This document shows, piece after piece, positions 39,001 through 51,300 of a stretch of DNA of 64,000 nt (position 1 is the first letter of the stretch; the number at the start of each line of letters is the position of its first letter). The position numbers were made by a program, and so were the translations under genes. Below the pieces are notes generated by a model. That model did not search any database and had not been told where the DNA came from. It worked only from the letters and a program-made list of their open reading frames with translations. The stretch is from Echinococcus granulosus. Its lineage: Eukaryota > Platyhelminthes > Cestoda > Cyclophyllidea > Taeniidae. The stretch is taken from the NCBI RefSeq assembly GCF_000524195.1, contig NW_020170401.1, positions 568,705-632,704 on the forward strand, in the 5' to 3' direction.

Positions 39001-42000
39001 TGTTCATTTAAATGCAAGTACACCTTCTACCGGCTTGCTCAAATCTCATACCATGACGAGAGTCTGGCTGTGTGCTGTTTTACACACAAAGCGGCTTTGG
39101 AGGGTATCATTGGATTCTCACGGAGCTCCTAGCTCACTCGTGAAAGAATTATTGTTGTGACGAAATTTGGTTTGGTGTCTCATACCACTTGAATGTCTCA
39201 GGCTCCAATCCAATGTCTAGTGTTTTGTCTCCAAGTTGAGAATGCATCTGTATCTATTCTAACCTCATTGGGGCATTTTGTCCCTCAATTGCCGCCGCAC
39301 CTTTATCGTTTCTCGATCTAACGTCTAATCCGCTCACTTCCATCGGCATTGCTCCTCCTTTAACACACTAAGGGGACTCCCTGACTTCGTTAAAACCTGT
39401 TCCGAACGTCTCCGAACTTTCAGTGAATATTGGAACACCGATTCACCTCCCAATCCCCTCATTTCCACAATAGCGGCTCTGCCGAGAGTCGACCACGCGC
39501 CACTCTGCCAGTCACCAACTCTCGGCCCATCCGTCCACAGCAGAACGCGCGAATGTCCACCCCCGCAACCACAATGGCAACGCGCTTTAGTGAACGTCTT
39601 CCATCCCCCGTGGAATGCCTCTGCGTCCCACAGGGGGTGCCACTGGCAGGACCAGTCAGAGAAGCTCCCATCACCCCCACCTCTATCTCACAACGGCCTC
39701 CGATTCCACCGAAGAATTTTGTTCTCCTGGCCAGCAATAAGGTTTGGTTAATGAAATATGATTATAAAAGTAGCATTTTAGCTTTACTTCCTCTTTCCAT
39801 TCATCGTTCTTACTTTGCTTACCTTTTAATGCTACTCCACCTCTTATCCAAGTTATCCGCAGTTCTATGCAACATGAGAAGGGATAGAGTTCTCAAACCC
39901 TGAATATAAATAACCAATCTGATGTCAATCTTACATACACTTTCTTAAGAAGAATTTTGATTTGTCCAAATGGGGTTTCACATCGGTACTGGCTGTTATG
40001 CAAAGTTCAAATTTGGAACAGTCTTCAAAAGTCCAGTCATATTCAACCGGCCATTCTGCTATTTTCTTTCTCTACCCTTGAAATAATGTGATGTTTGAGC
40101 TTCCACTATTAGTATAGTTGATCCATTTTGGTTTTTGGTTTAAAATGTCAAGTGGAAGCCTTAATAACGCTTAAAGCGAGTCACGAAGCGGCTCGTTTAC
40201 ATCTACATGCGATGGGAAGTGAAAGGTGTGGTGGAAGCTGAGCCACTGAGTGCCACATGTCATGCATCAACAGGTGACAAAAGAACTTGGTAGGATAGCG
40301 ATGTGCCATTCACTTCTTTTATCTACGTCATAAAAGTGGAACGTTAGACCAGGGTTGTGTTGGTAGATGACTGTTACCCTTTTTCAATGTCAAACAAACG
40401 AGCTTGTCATTATCCTCTCTGGTGTAGCGGACTGAAGATGAAATTGTTAATTGAAAGTTGTTCACTTGCCGAGGGTAAAGCAGCAATTGCGATTGTGAGA
40501 TCTATCCATTCGATGCGTTATATCTCAAAGACGTCTTAATGGGACTTCACTAACAACGACAAAAGTTAGTCATCCGGTGCGCGGGAGGCGGAGCGATTTC
40601 TATTCTTATGAGACAACGCATACCATGGACCGGTGTAAAGATGTCCACTTGAGCTGGAATAGTAGGAAGGGAGGAACTACCACACCTTATCCTCCTTATT
40701 GGTCTGATATTATTTCTCCACGTTACGGTTATTATCGTTTCCTGGAGTCGGACACTAGCATGTGAAATAGACTAGACAGTTGCTAAATGGGGGTGGTGAT
40801 GGAGAGAGAGGTGGTTGGAGATGGAGATGGTTGATTTTTCTGTTACAGACAAAGCGTTCTATAAGGGTGAGATCCAAAGTATACTTGCCTCCCATCGCAA
40901 GAGGATGCTATCTCGAGGATTATCCCAGTGAGTAAAGTATTTGAAGAGGACACAGTCAGACGTCCGCTTAGAAGGGGACCTAGTGCAGCTATGAAGTTCG
41001 ATCCCGCTACCTGGAGTACACTGCACTTTCCATCATCCGTGGAGCGAAGATGCTTTTTGAGTGTTGGAAGCCATCCCACCAACAGACTGTCTCGTCCACA
41101 ATGCACAATTCAGTGTTCAACGCAAAGATTCGAAATTACGGACAAATGGTAGAGGAGGAGAAGGAGGAGGGGACTGTTAGTAGACTGATGTCTATCTATC
41201 CTTTAAAAGGCATGCAAATTTCGATTGGATCCACTTCACGCGGTTTTAAAGGTAACATTAATTCATCCAATCGAGGTGTAGTGAAAGCCGCTTGAACTTT
41301 TATGCCTCACCTGACCATGGAGGTGTGAAACGGGTAGGGGATCACACCTCTAGCATGGCGGTCAATCTGCGGAGGACTGAAGAGGCCTTATTTGAAGCGT
41401 AACTTTATACCTGAATTTTTGTCTGCATTTGAGACTCATTACTATTATTATTTGAACGGTTCTTCACACTAGATGAAACGCTAATCCTCCCCCCCCCCCC
41501 CCCTACTTGCATTGGTGTTTTGAAGTCTAAGTTGATCATGGCTTTTGGAATAACTAATTTTTTTTGCCCTATCGGTGAAAAAACCCAGTGTTATTTGCAC
41601 ACAGGTCAGGTGATGTATTCTTACGCCTTTTTGTCCATTAAAACAATGAGCTGTTTAATAATGCGTTTAAGATTCAGATCTTGGCGATAGGGATGGTATA
41701 CTAACTTCCCTCACTGCTTTTACAAGAGGAGATAAAGTACTTTTAGGCATTTGTTGCTGGCATTTCATATTCCATCCTCAACCAACTTCAAAGAACTTTT
41801 GCCTTGTGGAAGCATGCTTGATTGGTAAAAAAATAGCGAAACATCTCACATACTTTCCCTTCCGCTTTAGCAATTCCATTGCAGCACCGCATCCCCACCC
41901 ATCCCTCGCCGCAACTTCCAAAACACTTTCCCCTCCGCTCCCTTCTCTTCCACCTCCTACTCGGAGAGATTCAAGTCCACCAGCTTTGACCAAGACACGA

Positions 42001-42345
42001 ATACACCCCCTCCGGCTCTTCCACCGCGCCGCCCCTCCCTCCAGCCCACACACCGGCCCCGCCCACCATTACCTCAATTACCACCGTCGGTAGTAATGAC
42101 TAGCTTCTCCTCCGTCGCTTCTACCTCGGCGACACGCGTCAACTCCACGCCTGACTTGTTGGACGGGGCAGGTAGCAGTGGCGGAGGCGGAAGCACCAGT
42201 AGCGAATCGGTGTTAGCCAGCAGCGCCTCCTTGCGAACGGTGGACAGTGTTGATGGAAGGGGTAGTGGTGGGGAGGCTGGTGCGGAGAGACTAACACCTC
42301 TGGGGTTTCGACCGCCATGTGCCTTCCCACGATCAAATAGTAGCA
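21048..42345 (+). CDS. DENND1: DENN domain protein 1 (connecdenn) Rab GEF
   Basis: DENND1 proteins are guanine-nucleotide exchange factors, chiefly for Rab35, on endocytic and clathrin-coated membranes. Exons joining in phase are 21048-21103, 21310-21388, 21431-21538, 21575-21758, 21880-21906, 25877-25935, 25973-26071, 26117-26167, 26201-26246, 28230-28343, 28402-28567, 33648-33772 and 35766-36002. Proline-rich exons ending at 39741 and at 41871-42345 follow. Diagnostic matches: uDENN FTSYLPWFECFHRLL (human ILSYLPWFEVFYKLL), cDENN FTSMLLEKSILFYSKSRQRL and SPVPFIAGIHSCMYE, and dDENN QLKAFLQRLYESQMVHCFLD. The DENN part is about 450 residues. The tail holds PPIPPK, PPALPPRRPS and serine runs, as in connecdenn tails that bind SH3 domains. 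The initiator exon and final exon are not resolved. Introns range from 33 nt to about 5 kb. Paralogue A, B or C cannot be assigned. Confidence 0.88.
21880..21906 (+). CDS. 27-nt DENND1 microexon (candidate)
   Basis: This lies between the acceptor tggattgttttag and the donor gtaagc. It is 27 nt, phase 0 on both sides, and encodes QLKARNLPT. That fits between the exon ending VLQIPYP (21758) and the one starting KALEHYYAL (25877). It resembles the human DENND1 segment around TRELPS. The neighbouring exons also join in phase without it, so alternative inclusion is possible. Confidence 0.5.
26247..28229 (+). other. DENND1 intron of 1983 nt with mariner-like relic
   Basis: This intron separates the exon ending HSCMYE from the one starting EAKPYITYG. 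A decayed mariner-like segment lies at about 27165-27360. Otherwise no coding exon is supported. Confidence 0.6.
27165..27360 (+). mobile_element. mariner-like transposase N-terminal relic
   Basis: Translated pieces read LSIKALAEDLKHTAVL, then a stop, then KTFQWCQRFKGSSK, and after a frame change ASDDLDRGGSQSTSS. Mariner transposases carry, in the same order, an FxWxxRFKxGR helix-turn-helix segment and a DDxRxGRPSTS linker. The copy has at least one stop and one frame shift, and no catalytic domain is recognisable. Confidence 0.5.
28568..33647 (+). other. DENND1 intron of 5.1 kb
   Basis: This phase-1 intron separates the exon ending IIVNLLG from the one giving GYFRDC. It holds a (CTG)n-type tract at 30423-30454 and a diverged member of the dispersed family at about 32560-32710. 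The many short frames show no family resemblance. Confidence 0.65.
30423..30454. repeat. imperfect (GCT)n microsatellite
   Basis: About ten trinucleotide units, mostly gct with two gtt-type interruptions. On the minus strand it reads as polyglutamine in a short frame, but it lies deep in a DENND1 intron. Confidence 0.8.
33773..35765 (+). other. DENND1 intron of 1993 nt
   Basis: This intron lies between the dDENN exon ending QMVHC and the exon starting FLDERLAKH. It begins gtaggt and ends ttttttcctcttag. AT-rich; no other exon or repeat can be supported. Confidence 0.7.
36754..36767. repeat. 14-bp perfect palindrome
   Basis: CCATACCGGTATGG reads the same on both strands. It lies at the head of one dispersed-family copy; the copy near 47957 retains a one-base variant (ccacaccggtatgg), so it is part of the element. 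Confidence 0.7.
37520..37531. repeat. poly-C run (12)
   Basis: Homopolymer of 12 C followed by further C-rich sequence inside a DENND1 intron. Such runs are prone to sequencing error. Confidence 0.85.
39427..39741 (+). CDS. DENND1 proline-rich exon (start uncertain)
   Basis: An open frame ends at a gtttgg donor after LASNK and carries SRPIRPQQNARMST, LPSPVECL and ISQRPPIPPK. It joins in phase to the next exon at 41871. PxxP motifs fit the disordered C-terminal tail of connecdenn proteins. The true 5' border is unknown; an acceptor at 39473 is the best candidate. A second frame of the same stretch is also open. Confidence 0.55.
39742..41870 (+). other. DENND1 intron of 2.1 kb
   Basis: Between the two proline-rich exons. 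It includes a run of 15 C at 41489-41503. Frames around 40843-41295 overlap on both strands and show no recognisable family. The acceptor is cttccgctttag. Confidence 0.6.
41489..41503. repeat. poly-C run (15)
   Basis: Homopolymer of 15 C inside the last recognised DENND1 intron. Confidence 0.85.
41871..42345 (+). CDS. DENND1 C-terminal proline/serine-rich exon
   Basis: This exon of 158 codons plus one base lies between the acceptor cttccgctttag and the donor gtgagt. It is fully open in the frame set by the preceding exon. It encodes PPALPPRRPSLQPTHRPRPP and then a Ser/Gly-rich region with STPDLLDGAGSSGGGGS. The PPRRP and PxxP motifs are typical SH3 ligands. The gene must continue or end in one further exon that I could not fix; the acceptor near 43134 would give an immediate stop (ATT TGA). 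Confidence 0.65.
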
Positions 42346-45300
42346 GTGAGTGCCAACTCTTTTTCAACCTTCAGTGTTGTTTCTTGCTTAAACTGTCATT
42401 CCATATTTTCCCTTTCGTGTTTGTTTTTTTAATGGTAACTACTTAAGCACTCAGAGAGTAAAATTTCAGGCTTCGTTGCCACTATGTTAAGGGCACGTTG
42501 AAGCCCCATACGATATCTGTATCAATTCTAAGTACATCGACTCAACTGTAATTAATTTCAAACCCTGGATTCTTAATTATGTCATAAGAATGTACCTTGT
42601 CTCTGCCACAACTCGAGACCAGTGAGTCCTATTTTTCTATTCCTCAGTAATAGGCTTGTGCATTACGGCTAGAATATACCAACATCCAGGACATCCTAAA
42701 CTGCGCAGTAATTTAGTCAATCCTCAGACCTGGCAGTGGGCTGAGATTCGCTGAAATTTGTTCGAGCAAAAGTCGCCCTTTTATCCCTTCCTCAAATTGT
42801 CCCCAGGTTGAGAAATAATAGTAGAACAAAATAACCAGTCAAGGGGGAGTGATTCATGTTTTTAGTGTTGTTTCCACTTCCTGGAGCATGCGAGTGAAGA
42901 AGAAGACGCGTTGAACGGCTTCGAGAAAGTGGCTGGAGCTCTGGAGCAAAAGAAAAGTCCAATTTAATGGCCTTATGCATCTCTCAAAACTCAGGTTCAC
43001 CCTCCGTAATGGACACACCAATATGGAACACAATATCGCATGGGCGAAATTCCGCCAGTTCTCACTAAACGAATTCTTTTTTACTAACACTCTAACCGTA
43101 AATTTAACCATTTATTTGTTTCCTCCTCCCAGTTTGATTGAATTTGTTCAGGGTGGATGGTTACAACTGCTTTTTGCAGTTAAAGCCATCTACAAGAAAA
43201 GGACTTTTGCCGAGCATTGACAAATTAACTGCGACTTTGTTCATTAGTGACTACGTCCTCCTTTTTGCCCAATACTTGGACTGTTTTTTGGTATTTCGAG
43301 GTGCCTGCACTGCCGCACAAGAATTCCCATTTTCAAGCACAAGTTTCACATTTTCAAAGTGTGATCTAGGGGAAACGATTAGGGCATAGGAGCCGAAGCT
43401 CACCACTTAAAGAGGTCTACCCTCATATTGTGATTTGTCGAGGTAGTAGTGGTACATAAGCCGTTTAAAAATCCTTTTTTTTTTTGTTGAATATACCCAC
43501 TTTTGATTGGGTTATTTCAATAGTTCTCTCATCGTCGTTTCACCTTTGTTATGCATCGTGTCACAGATTAAGTGCATACCACTGAAAGCATTTGTCTCTG
43601 ATGAATGGTCTTTGTTTTGTAAGATTAGTGCTGTAGCGCCCCAAGGCCTCTGAGAAAAAGAAAGAATGCAGACTACTAGGAGTGGAATGTGCCTTATCGA
43701 CGTACAGAAGGGCTGAGGGGCTACGGGTCCGACACCGAGACAACTTTGCACAGTGGAACTACAAAAGTGGAGACTTACGCGACCGCGTAACTCCTCTCTC
43801 CCTTTGAGCGTCGTGCCCGGCGATCCCCTTGGTCAACCTCCACTTCACCCCTCGCAACGTAGTTGGTACTGCAAGACAAACACCCACTAACCACCCGGGC
43901 CAGTCATCGAATTCGCGTGCAACTGAAATGGATCTGACTGCAACGTCACTGATCCTTTTTGGCAATTCCACTGGATGCGGAGTTTCGTCCTGTTTAGGAA
44001 CCGTGATGGGGTTGCATAGGAATGTGCTGGCCAGCACGTGCCCATCACTAGTCGTAATGCTACTAGGTCATCTACTTCTCCTCGCCGTACTGCTTGTGCT
44101 TCAATGCTGTCCACCTATACCTGTCTGTCTGGGTTCTGTCTAGCTGGTGTAGAGTTGGGGAGGTATTCCGTGCTCCCTTCGTTGACATTCCCACACAAGT
44201 GTGGTAGGCAGCTCCGTAGCGGCTAGCGTTGCTTCGGTTGTTTGTAGCATCCCTGAAGAACACGGGGCTAGGGCAGTCGCCGAGGGTGGACATCGTTTTT
44301 AATTTTTCTGTTAGGTTTCCTCACATAATACTCTTTCATCTGCAGCATACGCCCATCTTCCGTCACCTTAAAGCTTATCACCCACCCTTGGAAGTTAGGA
44401 CAGCTGTCCTCTTAGGAATCGGATTCGCTTTCCTCTGCCACCGTTGTAGCGCTCTGAGACTTCCTTGAGGACGAAAAAAGGCACAATACTGGGGCAGAAT
44501 ATGTGCTGCTGGTGTACAGAAGGGCTGGGGACCGGTTGCATTGCCCAGGGGTCATTCCGTTCAGCTGAGGTACAGAAGCTGAGTCCTAAGTGTCCATCCA
44601 ATGAACGAGGGCAAATGACTTGGACAAACTCTCTTAGAATTAGTAGTTAATGCATTTCCATATGTGTATAGCCAAATTAGTGGACCCAGTCTAGGCCAAA
44701 TCTATTATCAGTGGTTTTTGCGCCTTTTCTGCGATTCCTCTTTAAATACGGCCCTAGGAATGGCGATTTTATTGACAAAACCTACCCTACCGTGTTCACT
44801 GGGATTGAGTAGCAGCTAGTGCTCATCCAGAAGGTAGGCTGGAAGTTGATCGCATAATTGCGTGATCCTGTGACCAGCACTTGGAGAAGGTGTGGTATGT
44901 AGCATCGGAATGTACCGCACCAAATTAAATGTTGGCAACAATTTGAGTGATTCTGGTGGTGAATTACCCATGGTGACACATCACTTTCAAGGAGACCTTC
45001 CATTTATTTCTAGCCTGGCACTAAAAAATTACCTGCCAATATAGATTTGCAACAGTCATCCGAGATTGACGTGTCAAGAACTTAGAACTGTCAGTCGTTT
45101 CTAGTGAGGGTGATGGGGAAACAATACGTCTACACCCACAACAACCGAGAAGAGGAAATCGCGACGGAACAGACACTGAACAGTGCTGTCACTTTCATGC
45201 AGACTGGGTAGAATGGGTGCCATTCTGCAGCAAAGCCCCCTTCTTGTTCGGCCTGTCGTTTCCAGGGCTTCGAGTAGTCAGGTGAAGGGAAATCAAACCC

Positions 45301-48300
45301 TAAGGGGAAAAATACGATCAGATGGCTAGGAAACTTTCAAATCCATGTTTGGTGGCGTAACTTTGTGTAGTCACTCATTGTTACTCGCAATAGTGTTTTC
45401 ATAATCAATTGCTACACATCTAGTCCCGAAAAAATAATCACAAAACTTACTCTCTCCGGAGGGTCTATTTTGCCTCTATTACTGATCTGCTCTCTTATAT
45501 TGCCTTTAGTATCGCCTCTCTATCCGGCATACCCACGAGAAAGCGCCATTTGAAGGTGCCATGGCACGCATTGCACAGTTGGGGCTATTCCATTTCCCTC
45601 GCATCGTCTCAACTACCTTTCCCCTTCCCCCTTCTTCGATTCCTCCTTCTTCTCTCCCTTTTGTTGCGTGGTGTAATCTCTCCTCTAAGCTGGTGAAATA
45701 AACGAGAAGACCGCAAGCCGTCACTGCACCCGAATTGTCTCTTGATTTGGGCGACCAGCATCAGAGCCTCGTGACACTGGTGTTGAGGCTAAGATTTCAC
45801 TTCCCTTTCATGCCTCCTTTCTTCTTTCGGGGGTCGTCAACAGAATTCCCCACGATTACCCTTCTGTGTCTTTCATTAGGCACAGTATTTGAAGGTACCC
45901 AGGTTAGACGTGAAACAGGTATACCCATCACGTAATGACCTGCTTCATCCAGGAGACTTCTCGGCGGCTGTTCCGTCACATCATCTATTAGGCAGCTTCG
46001 AGGAAGAAGATCGTCCAGTAAATAAACTTCACAGTCGATTTTTTCTTCACGTCACTCTTCCCTAATGGTTCAGGTTCCTTTTCATACAGCACTTTTGAAT
46101 TCGCCTCCTTTCAAGCCCTTTGGAACAACTTATCTCGATTGTCTTCGACTTCAGCAATATTGTGGAACCATTCAAGATAGTTTTGTCATGAGGCGGTTTG
46201 TTTCACTTGAGATTGGAGTGATTGCCCAACGTAGAAAGAGCATTTAAGTCTCTGTGTAAACTCAACAACTTGTCTCTATTGCGTGGTAAACGACCCATTT
46301 ACTTGGTCGTGAGTGTTTTGAAGCATCACTTGAACCGGTGCAGTCAGTATCATTGTCCGGATCACCCCTGAAGAGCATTTGGGACTGGGAGTGTGAAGAA
46401 GGACGGGGAGGTGACAGGTCACTCAAGAAGGAGAAAAACCAAAGTTAGACCTAGCGTATGATCAAGCGAATGTCTGATGGCATTGTCAAAAAAAGGTAAT
46501 AGCCGTCACTTGGAGGGGTGCCATTGTGGGAACACAGAAACCCCGGTGATACAGATCGTCTATCCCTCTCTTATCCTAGCTGAAATTTACTTCTGAAATT
46601 GATCAGTTCTGAAAGTTTTTCAAGAAGAAGGGCATTCAAGTTGTATCCTTGCGAGCAGAAGGATCTCAAGGGTAAATGTTGTCCAACCTTCATCAAGTGG
46701 ATGATTCTATCTGCAGCCTTCCACACAGGCACAAAAAGTGAGCGTAGTTCCTGGAGGTGTGAAGCATACAATGAGTGGATCGTTTGACATTAACCGATGA
46801 TATGTTATGTTTGTTCGCTTGACCGTTGCCAGACGCACAAAACTCTTTTCTCATCCAACGTCAGTCAGCAAGCAATCCCTTCCTGATGACGCATTTTTAT
46901 GACGCGGTTGATGGTTTTACTAGGTCAATGGCACCTTAATGTCAAGTTATTGTTGCGAATTCAACCAGTTCTCTACCAGCGCCAGGAACGGAGGGCCTTC
47001 TCGAACGTGATGCATCACCATGTCGTTACCAATCACCAGAATTGAACCACTTGATTCTGGAAGGCACATTCTACCGCCACATAATGTACCTTCTCCCAAT
47101 TCTACCCATCAAATTTGATGGAGAACTAGCTTCTGTTTCACCATTTGCACTGGGTCAGTCTGGATTTGTGGAGCAGACTACTCAGAATCACATCCATCAG
47201 GTTCAGCCTAAATTTGATGGGAATGCGAAACAACATGAGAGCGGTAGACAGCACAATAAAAGGTGCCTTACTGATGGATATGAGCAAATCCCCACAAGTC
47301 GCTTCAGTCACTCAAGAAGCTTAAATGCGTAGAAGAGCTTCAAGGACCGAAGCCTAGACTGAATGAAAACTGGACCCTCTTCCAACCACGTAGGGGTTCT
47401 ACCACACCCCCGGGACTCCGTGCCTCAACTGAGGTGCGGAGATGACTTGTGAATGGCAGAAAGAAACATTTATGAGTTATTTTTCCAACTACCCATTCAT
47501 TCCATGAAGGCGTGGGTGCGTCATGATTGGTGTGACCTTGAGTGTTGTTTTTTGAATAATCACTTTCAAGTGAGCTAATCCTGTCACCTTGACTGTAAAT
47601 AGTCAATGTCAGCCGGTTTCACAATCCACTGAGTCAAGATATGAAGTAAACACTGTGAAAGAATTTCTTCTGGAGATTTTGGAAGAAGTCTAGCATTGTT
47701 CTCTGTTCTCCCCTCTCCCTCATGGCGTGCCATGCATTCGAGTAGGTATCCGACTTCAGGTTGCCCCACGAAGCAGTAATGGACAATAAATACTCTGCTA
47801 ATAGCTTTGTTTTGGCTCCTTATTTTCACCCAGCTGCCAAATGAGGAGGTAATCCAAGTCTCCTTTTATGTCCTTTACTCAAGTGAATTATTTCCAATGC
47901 TCCGATATTTCTGAAACTGTGGCGCGTACTCCACGTCTGCCTTAATGTCGCAGGAAGCCACACCGGTATGGAAGATGACCTATTATTAAAGAACAGAAGA
48001 GTCGGCAGTCTTACAGGGAAGATCGGTGACGCGAAGACTGAAGGATTCGCACAGTGGGGCACTAAATCAAACAGAGAGCAGCTCCGTTAAAGTATCCTTT
48101 CGAAAAAAAAACTTACCTCCATCATTCTAGGGGCAATTTTAAATGAAGGCATCTGACGTCAGCGCAGGTCTTTCACGTGGTCAGCACGTTCCCTATGATT
48201 AATGCCTTCGTAGGTATTGCTTGTATAGATTGTTGAAGTAATAACACTCCTCGCACCTAAGCATGTGCAATAGCTTCCCATGTGTTTGTCTACGTGTGTG

Positions 48301-51300
48301 AATCACAACCAAGTGACGTCAAATCCTTGCAGTATTTGACACAACATTCGAATTTTGAAGCAGATTTATTAGTAGTGCACAGAAGGACTGGAATTATGGC
48401 AGTAGAGGTGGAATGTAGGGGGTGAACCGGGGGAAAGCGGGATGGTTCGTGTAGTCGAGTATAGGACTGCAAATTGTTATTACCTTACATGGTACTTCTC
48501 CATCCTGGGCATCGTCCATGGTGCTCTCCCTGGTTCCACTACCACAGCGGCCGTTACACAGTGGTCCAGTATTTTCTAATCACCCTTGAGAGAGGACTGA
48601 AGGGGACCTTACTTTTTGTTGACGATAAACTTCCAAATACAAGGTAATCCCGATCGTGAATTGTGTTGTTAGAGGATTTAGTTGCCATGCACTGCTAAAT
48701 GTTTCATGCAAATATCTTCCTACACGTCTTCCATGAGTGGACCCTAAGCCTCTATCTTCCTTGTCCTTTCTAAAAACCATCATTCCTTGGACGATCATGA
48801 TTATTTTGAACCTGTTTCCGCCTTAATACTGACCAGCGTAGTTTCACTAGCCCTTGAACATTCATCCATCCATTCCAACTAGTGTTCTCCCGATATTTTG
48901 ACATAGTGTTCCATAGAGGATATCAAATTGTTGTTCATGTGATGTGCTTTTGCTGACGTTTTCGTTAACAGCACCTGAGATTTCAAGATGTAGCCCCATT
49001 CCAAATGTGAAGTTTTGAGGATCTACTAATAGAATGAGTGAGACATGAGCAAAGCTACATGCCTCTGTGGCGTAGAAATTGAATTTCGATCGACTGAAAC
49101 AGTTCATTTAATGTATTGCTTACTTAAAAGACTTATAGTCCCATTATAAACGAACAATCGCAAGACAATAAGATTTCTTATTATGCCTTCGGTTTCGGTG
49201 GAAATTCAGTCTACTAACCAAATGTGAGCAATATCACCTTAACCACAGTTTCAAAATGACCTAAAAAATGTCTCCTTCATCAAATGAAAGTAAAATACTC
49301 AAGCCAAAAGTGGTACAAAAATGGAGGTTGCTCTTTAGGTGCTTTATCAACTTCTGGCCTCATTACTAGCCCTTCATTTTCGACTTCTCATTGGGTGTAA
49401 ACAGTTTAGCTTCACCATTGTCAATATTGGTGTTCTCATCTTTACCATCTTATGTCCACTTCTAATTTTCCGTGGTGCCTCCACCCCTTTTCACTTGCCA
49501 GAGGGCTGCTACATTATAGACGGGTACACTCTCCTAAGGGGTCTGCGAAACTCCGAATCGATGCTCCCCATTCCCTTTTCACTCTCGTCCTACTCTAATC
49601 AGTATTAGAACGCACGTAAGGAAGCGCTGTGGAACCGATACAAAATGACAGGGAAAGGAAATTGACAAGAGCGTATCCGAACTGCTAATCAATTTGTGTT
49701 TTGTCCTCTGAGGTGGTTTGGCCACTTAGGGCTAAATCATATGCATCCACAAGATCTCGATCTCAGGTCCGCCATTTCCCTGCCTCCTTCTTGATGAAGA
49801 CTTGATTTGACCAGTCCATGGATTTCGAGATGGAATACAACCTTCTATTTACTAAATTGCTAGTCCCTATTGTTTCGCTAGAAGCACTTCCTACACTCAT
49901 TCAGGCAGCGAGCAGCCCCATTAGCTGGAATGATCTTCTGATGCTATAGTGATGCTTATCGTTAGAGGTCTGGGAGGAGATTAAGTAGATTTTTAGCGGT
50001 AACTAGTAAAAAGCCACTTATTGTAATGGATAAGGCAATTAAGCAAAGAAAGACACTGCCTTACTGACGCAATAATATAGTGATTATCAAGAAATAGAAG
50101 ATAGCCTTTTGGGTTTCCCAGTTTATTTACACGAAGGGGTTATTGTAAGCCAAAATTTAGCAGGCAAGTTATTAGAAATGTAAGATTTTGAAAAAATAGT
50201 CAAACAACCAACATTTGGCAGTTCATCAAAAAAATCCTTTAAATTGTTTGAACTATTGCATTCTAGTCGGTACATCCCGTTACCGTACACCGCGCCTTTT
50301 CCGAATGCCGTGCTTGCGGCTAGCTCCCACTTCGTCCTTAAAACCAGGTTGAACCCGATTTGTGAAGCAGGCAAACTGGATTTGTAGTTAACGGGATCAA
50401 AGGGCCTGCAGTGCAGATGTGTAACAACGTGAAAATGGCAAAAAAGCTACTGCATACCTCATTCACTGACTGACGCTTCAATGTCCTTCTTAAGGCATGT
50501 GTATAACCAATCGTGGGGGCACACCGAAAGTTGTAAAACTTTTTGTCACTTAATTCGCGCACCTCCGAGATATCACTGTGAAATTCTTGTGACTGACGTC
50601 TTTCACGAAGTCAAGGGACATATGAAACTGGTACTCAGCAAGCCAAATTGTAAAATTGAAATTCCTTTCAATTCTTAATTCGCTTTCCTTGAAGTGAGAA
50701 TTGGCTAGTTACACGATGGGTACAAGGACAATTCCATTAAGTGGTCCGAAATCCCCAAACCCGGGAAAGTGGCGACCGTATGATCATCAGTTGGTGAATT
50801 AGGAGGCAGACCATTTACCTTCTAACAATTCTAATTACTTGCTGTTATTATCGGCAGCACCTATGACAACTCTTCAGTGCATTTGCAACCGAAGACACCG
50901 GACCACACCCGCCGTAGGCGGGTGATTGATTATTATTAGCGCTCAGTTATAATTCTCTCGTTTTCTACTCGTTCAGTGGGTACCCTGATAATTTGTGCAG
51001 TGAAACAAGTCCGGCTACCCGGCACTTCCACCGCCCACTTTGAAGATTTGGCCGATCAAGTCTCGTCGTCAATCCCACTTAGTTCATGCCATATCCCCGG
51101 ATTTCTTTTCGGCTAAAGGCGTCTGCATAATCAGTTTATTTGTGATCGCAGTATCAGAGTGGTCCGACGAAGTAGAAATCTCATATCACCCTGCAAAAGT
51201 GCCTCATAATCAGTTAGGCAGTCAAATTTTAACAGATTGCGCCTCAGCAGCTCCTGTTCCCGGCGTTATTTACAATGAATGGAGGAAGCTTTAACAAGGA

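Larger units (their letters stand above)
36003..39426 (+). other. DENND1 intronic region, possibly hiding one more exon
   Basis: The exon ending at 36002 is in phase 0, but the proline-rich exon ending 39741 has an in-frame stop at 39424-39426 just behind the obvious acceptor (ctttcag). An additional exon or another acceptor is therefore needed. The candidate acceptor at 39473 (ccacaatag) would need an intervening exon of 3n+2 length. The region also contains two copies of the dispersed family, the palindrome at 36754-36767 and a run of 12 C at 37520-37531. Confidence 0.5.
32560..48560. repeat. dispersed repeat family, seven diverged copies
   Basis: Copies share a core tacagaagggctgag-ggct preceded by ttattaaag and by an element like ccacaccggtatggaaga. 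A later block resembles ccctttgagcgtcgtgcccg. Approximate places are 32560-32710, 36262-36470, 36750-36830, 43640-43870, 44500-44620, 47950-48080 and 48360-48560. The copies at 36300 and 43690 match over about 150 bp. The copies at 32600 and 48430 share gtcgagtata and a pyrimidine-rich segment with ccat(g)gtgctctcc-like text. They lie in introns and intergenic DNA alike. No protein is recognisable, so this could be a non-autonomous retroelement. Confidence 0.5.

Noticed and set aside
43759..44143. Overlapping frames of about 100 codons on both strands
   Set aside because: They overlap a dispersed-repeat copy and show no protein family similarity.
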